Shown here piece by piece: positions 63,883 to 64,000 of a stretch of DNA of 64,000 nt. The translations under genes and the position numbers were made by a program. Origin of the DNA: Meira nashicola (lineage: Eukaryota; Basidiomycota; Exobasidiomycetes; Exobasidiales; Brachybasidiaceae); NCBI GenBank assembly GCA_001600355.1, contig BCJU01000001.1, forward strand, positions 4,340,013-4,404,012, in the 5' to 3' direction. Under the pieces are notes generated by a model. It ran no database searches. It saw only the letters and a program-made list of their open reading frames with translations, and was not told the DNA's origin. How positions within the stretch are numbered: the stretch's first letter is position 1; each line of letters opens with the position of its first letter.

Positions 63883-64000
63883 TTAATAATTTGTACTTGT
63901 AATAATACTACGTCTATACCTGATACATACATGTCCCTTTCTGCTGCATATTTTAGCCAAAGTAGTTTCTATTCTAGACTAAAACGAGTTTTAACATACA

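Noticed and set aside
1..64000. tRNA, rRNA, CRISPR arrays, intact transposons
   Set aside because: I looked for T-loop patterns, direct-repeat arrays, transposase or reverse-transcriptase motifs and saw none.

Overview
The window is about 64 kb of compact, intron-poor nuclear DNA from a fungus with roughly 40% GC (estimated by eye). Introns are short (63-78 bp, GT..AG, sometimes with a visible CTGAC branch site), TATA boxes are common, and many genes have Zn2Cys6 regulators, CRAL-TRIO, GMC oxidoreductase or adenylate-forming reductase domains. Many short secreted proteins with no recognisable family are present. This fits a basidiomycete, perhaps Ustilaginomycotina; that placement is inference, not a database result. 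I see no tRNA, rRNA, CRISPR array or intact transposon. Several genes start at an internal ATG rather than at the edge of the open frame, and seven genes need introns to be complete.

Layout. 1-8.3 kb: end of a GMC oxidoreductase, a sugar/polyol transporter, a small secreted protein, an F-box/LRR protein, a DUF2867 protein and a short-chain dehydrogenase (SDR) with a frameshift. 8.8-16.7 kb: a large secreted protein with Kex2-bounded peptide repeats and a long K/Q/D repeat region, an AAA ATPase, an SDR, and a run of small secreted genes including a decayed copy and a three-exon cysteine-rich protein. 16.7-25.1 kb: a membrane protein of unknown role, a metallo-beta-lactamase-fold hydrolase, an aldo/keto reductase followed by a duplicated fragment of its own 3' end, a secreted beta-trefoil-like protein and a Sec14-like lipid transfer protein. 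25.8-37.3 kb: a cytochrome P450, a Zn2Cys6 regulator, a secreted bicovalent-flavin oxidase, a second beta-trefoil-like protein, a five-helix membrane protein and a DHA1-type MFS exporter.

38.2-52.3 kb: an Ada-type methylphosphotriester sensor, a Zn2Cys6 regulator, an SDR divergent from an adenylation-thiolation-reductase enzyme, a tandem pair of secreted paralogues, a CorA-family metal channel with three exons, and another Zn2Cys6 regulator. 52.4-53.7 kb: two small intron-containing secreted paralogues sharing a C-terminal PHS...AQY motif. 53.9-60.7 kb: a proline-catabolism pair (proline dehydrogenase and P5C dehydrogenase) transcribed divergently from a shared promoter, next to a Zn2Cys6 regulator. 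61-63.9 kb: a GNAT acetyltransferase, a three-exon DUF1772 protein and a membrane-anchored GH114 glycosidase.

Themes. About a dozen genes encode secreted or surface proteins, many as local duplicates, which suggests an organism that invests in host or substrate interaction. The proline pair is the clearest functional unit: two consecutive enzymes of one pathway share a 705 bp promoter holding a palindrome (ATCGG-N8-CCGAT) overlapping a GATA-type site. A non-coding repeat of about 205 bp occurs twice in opposite orientation, 16.6 kb apart.
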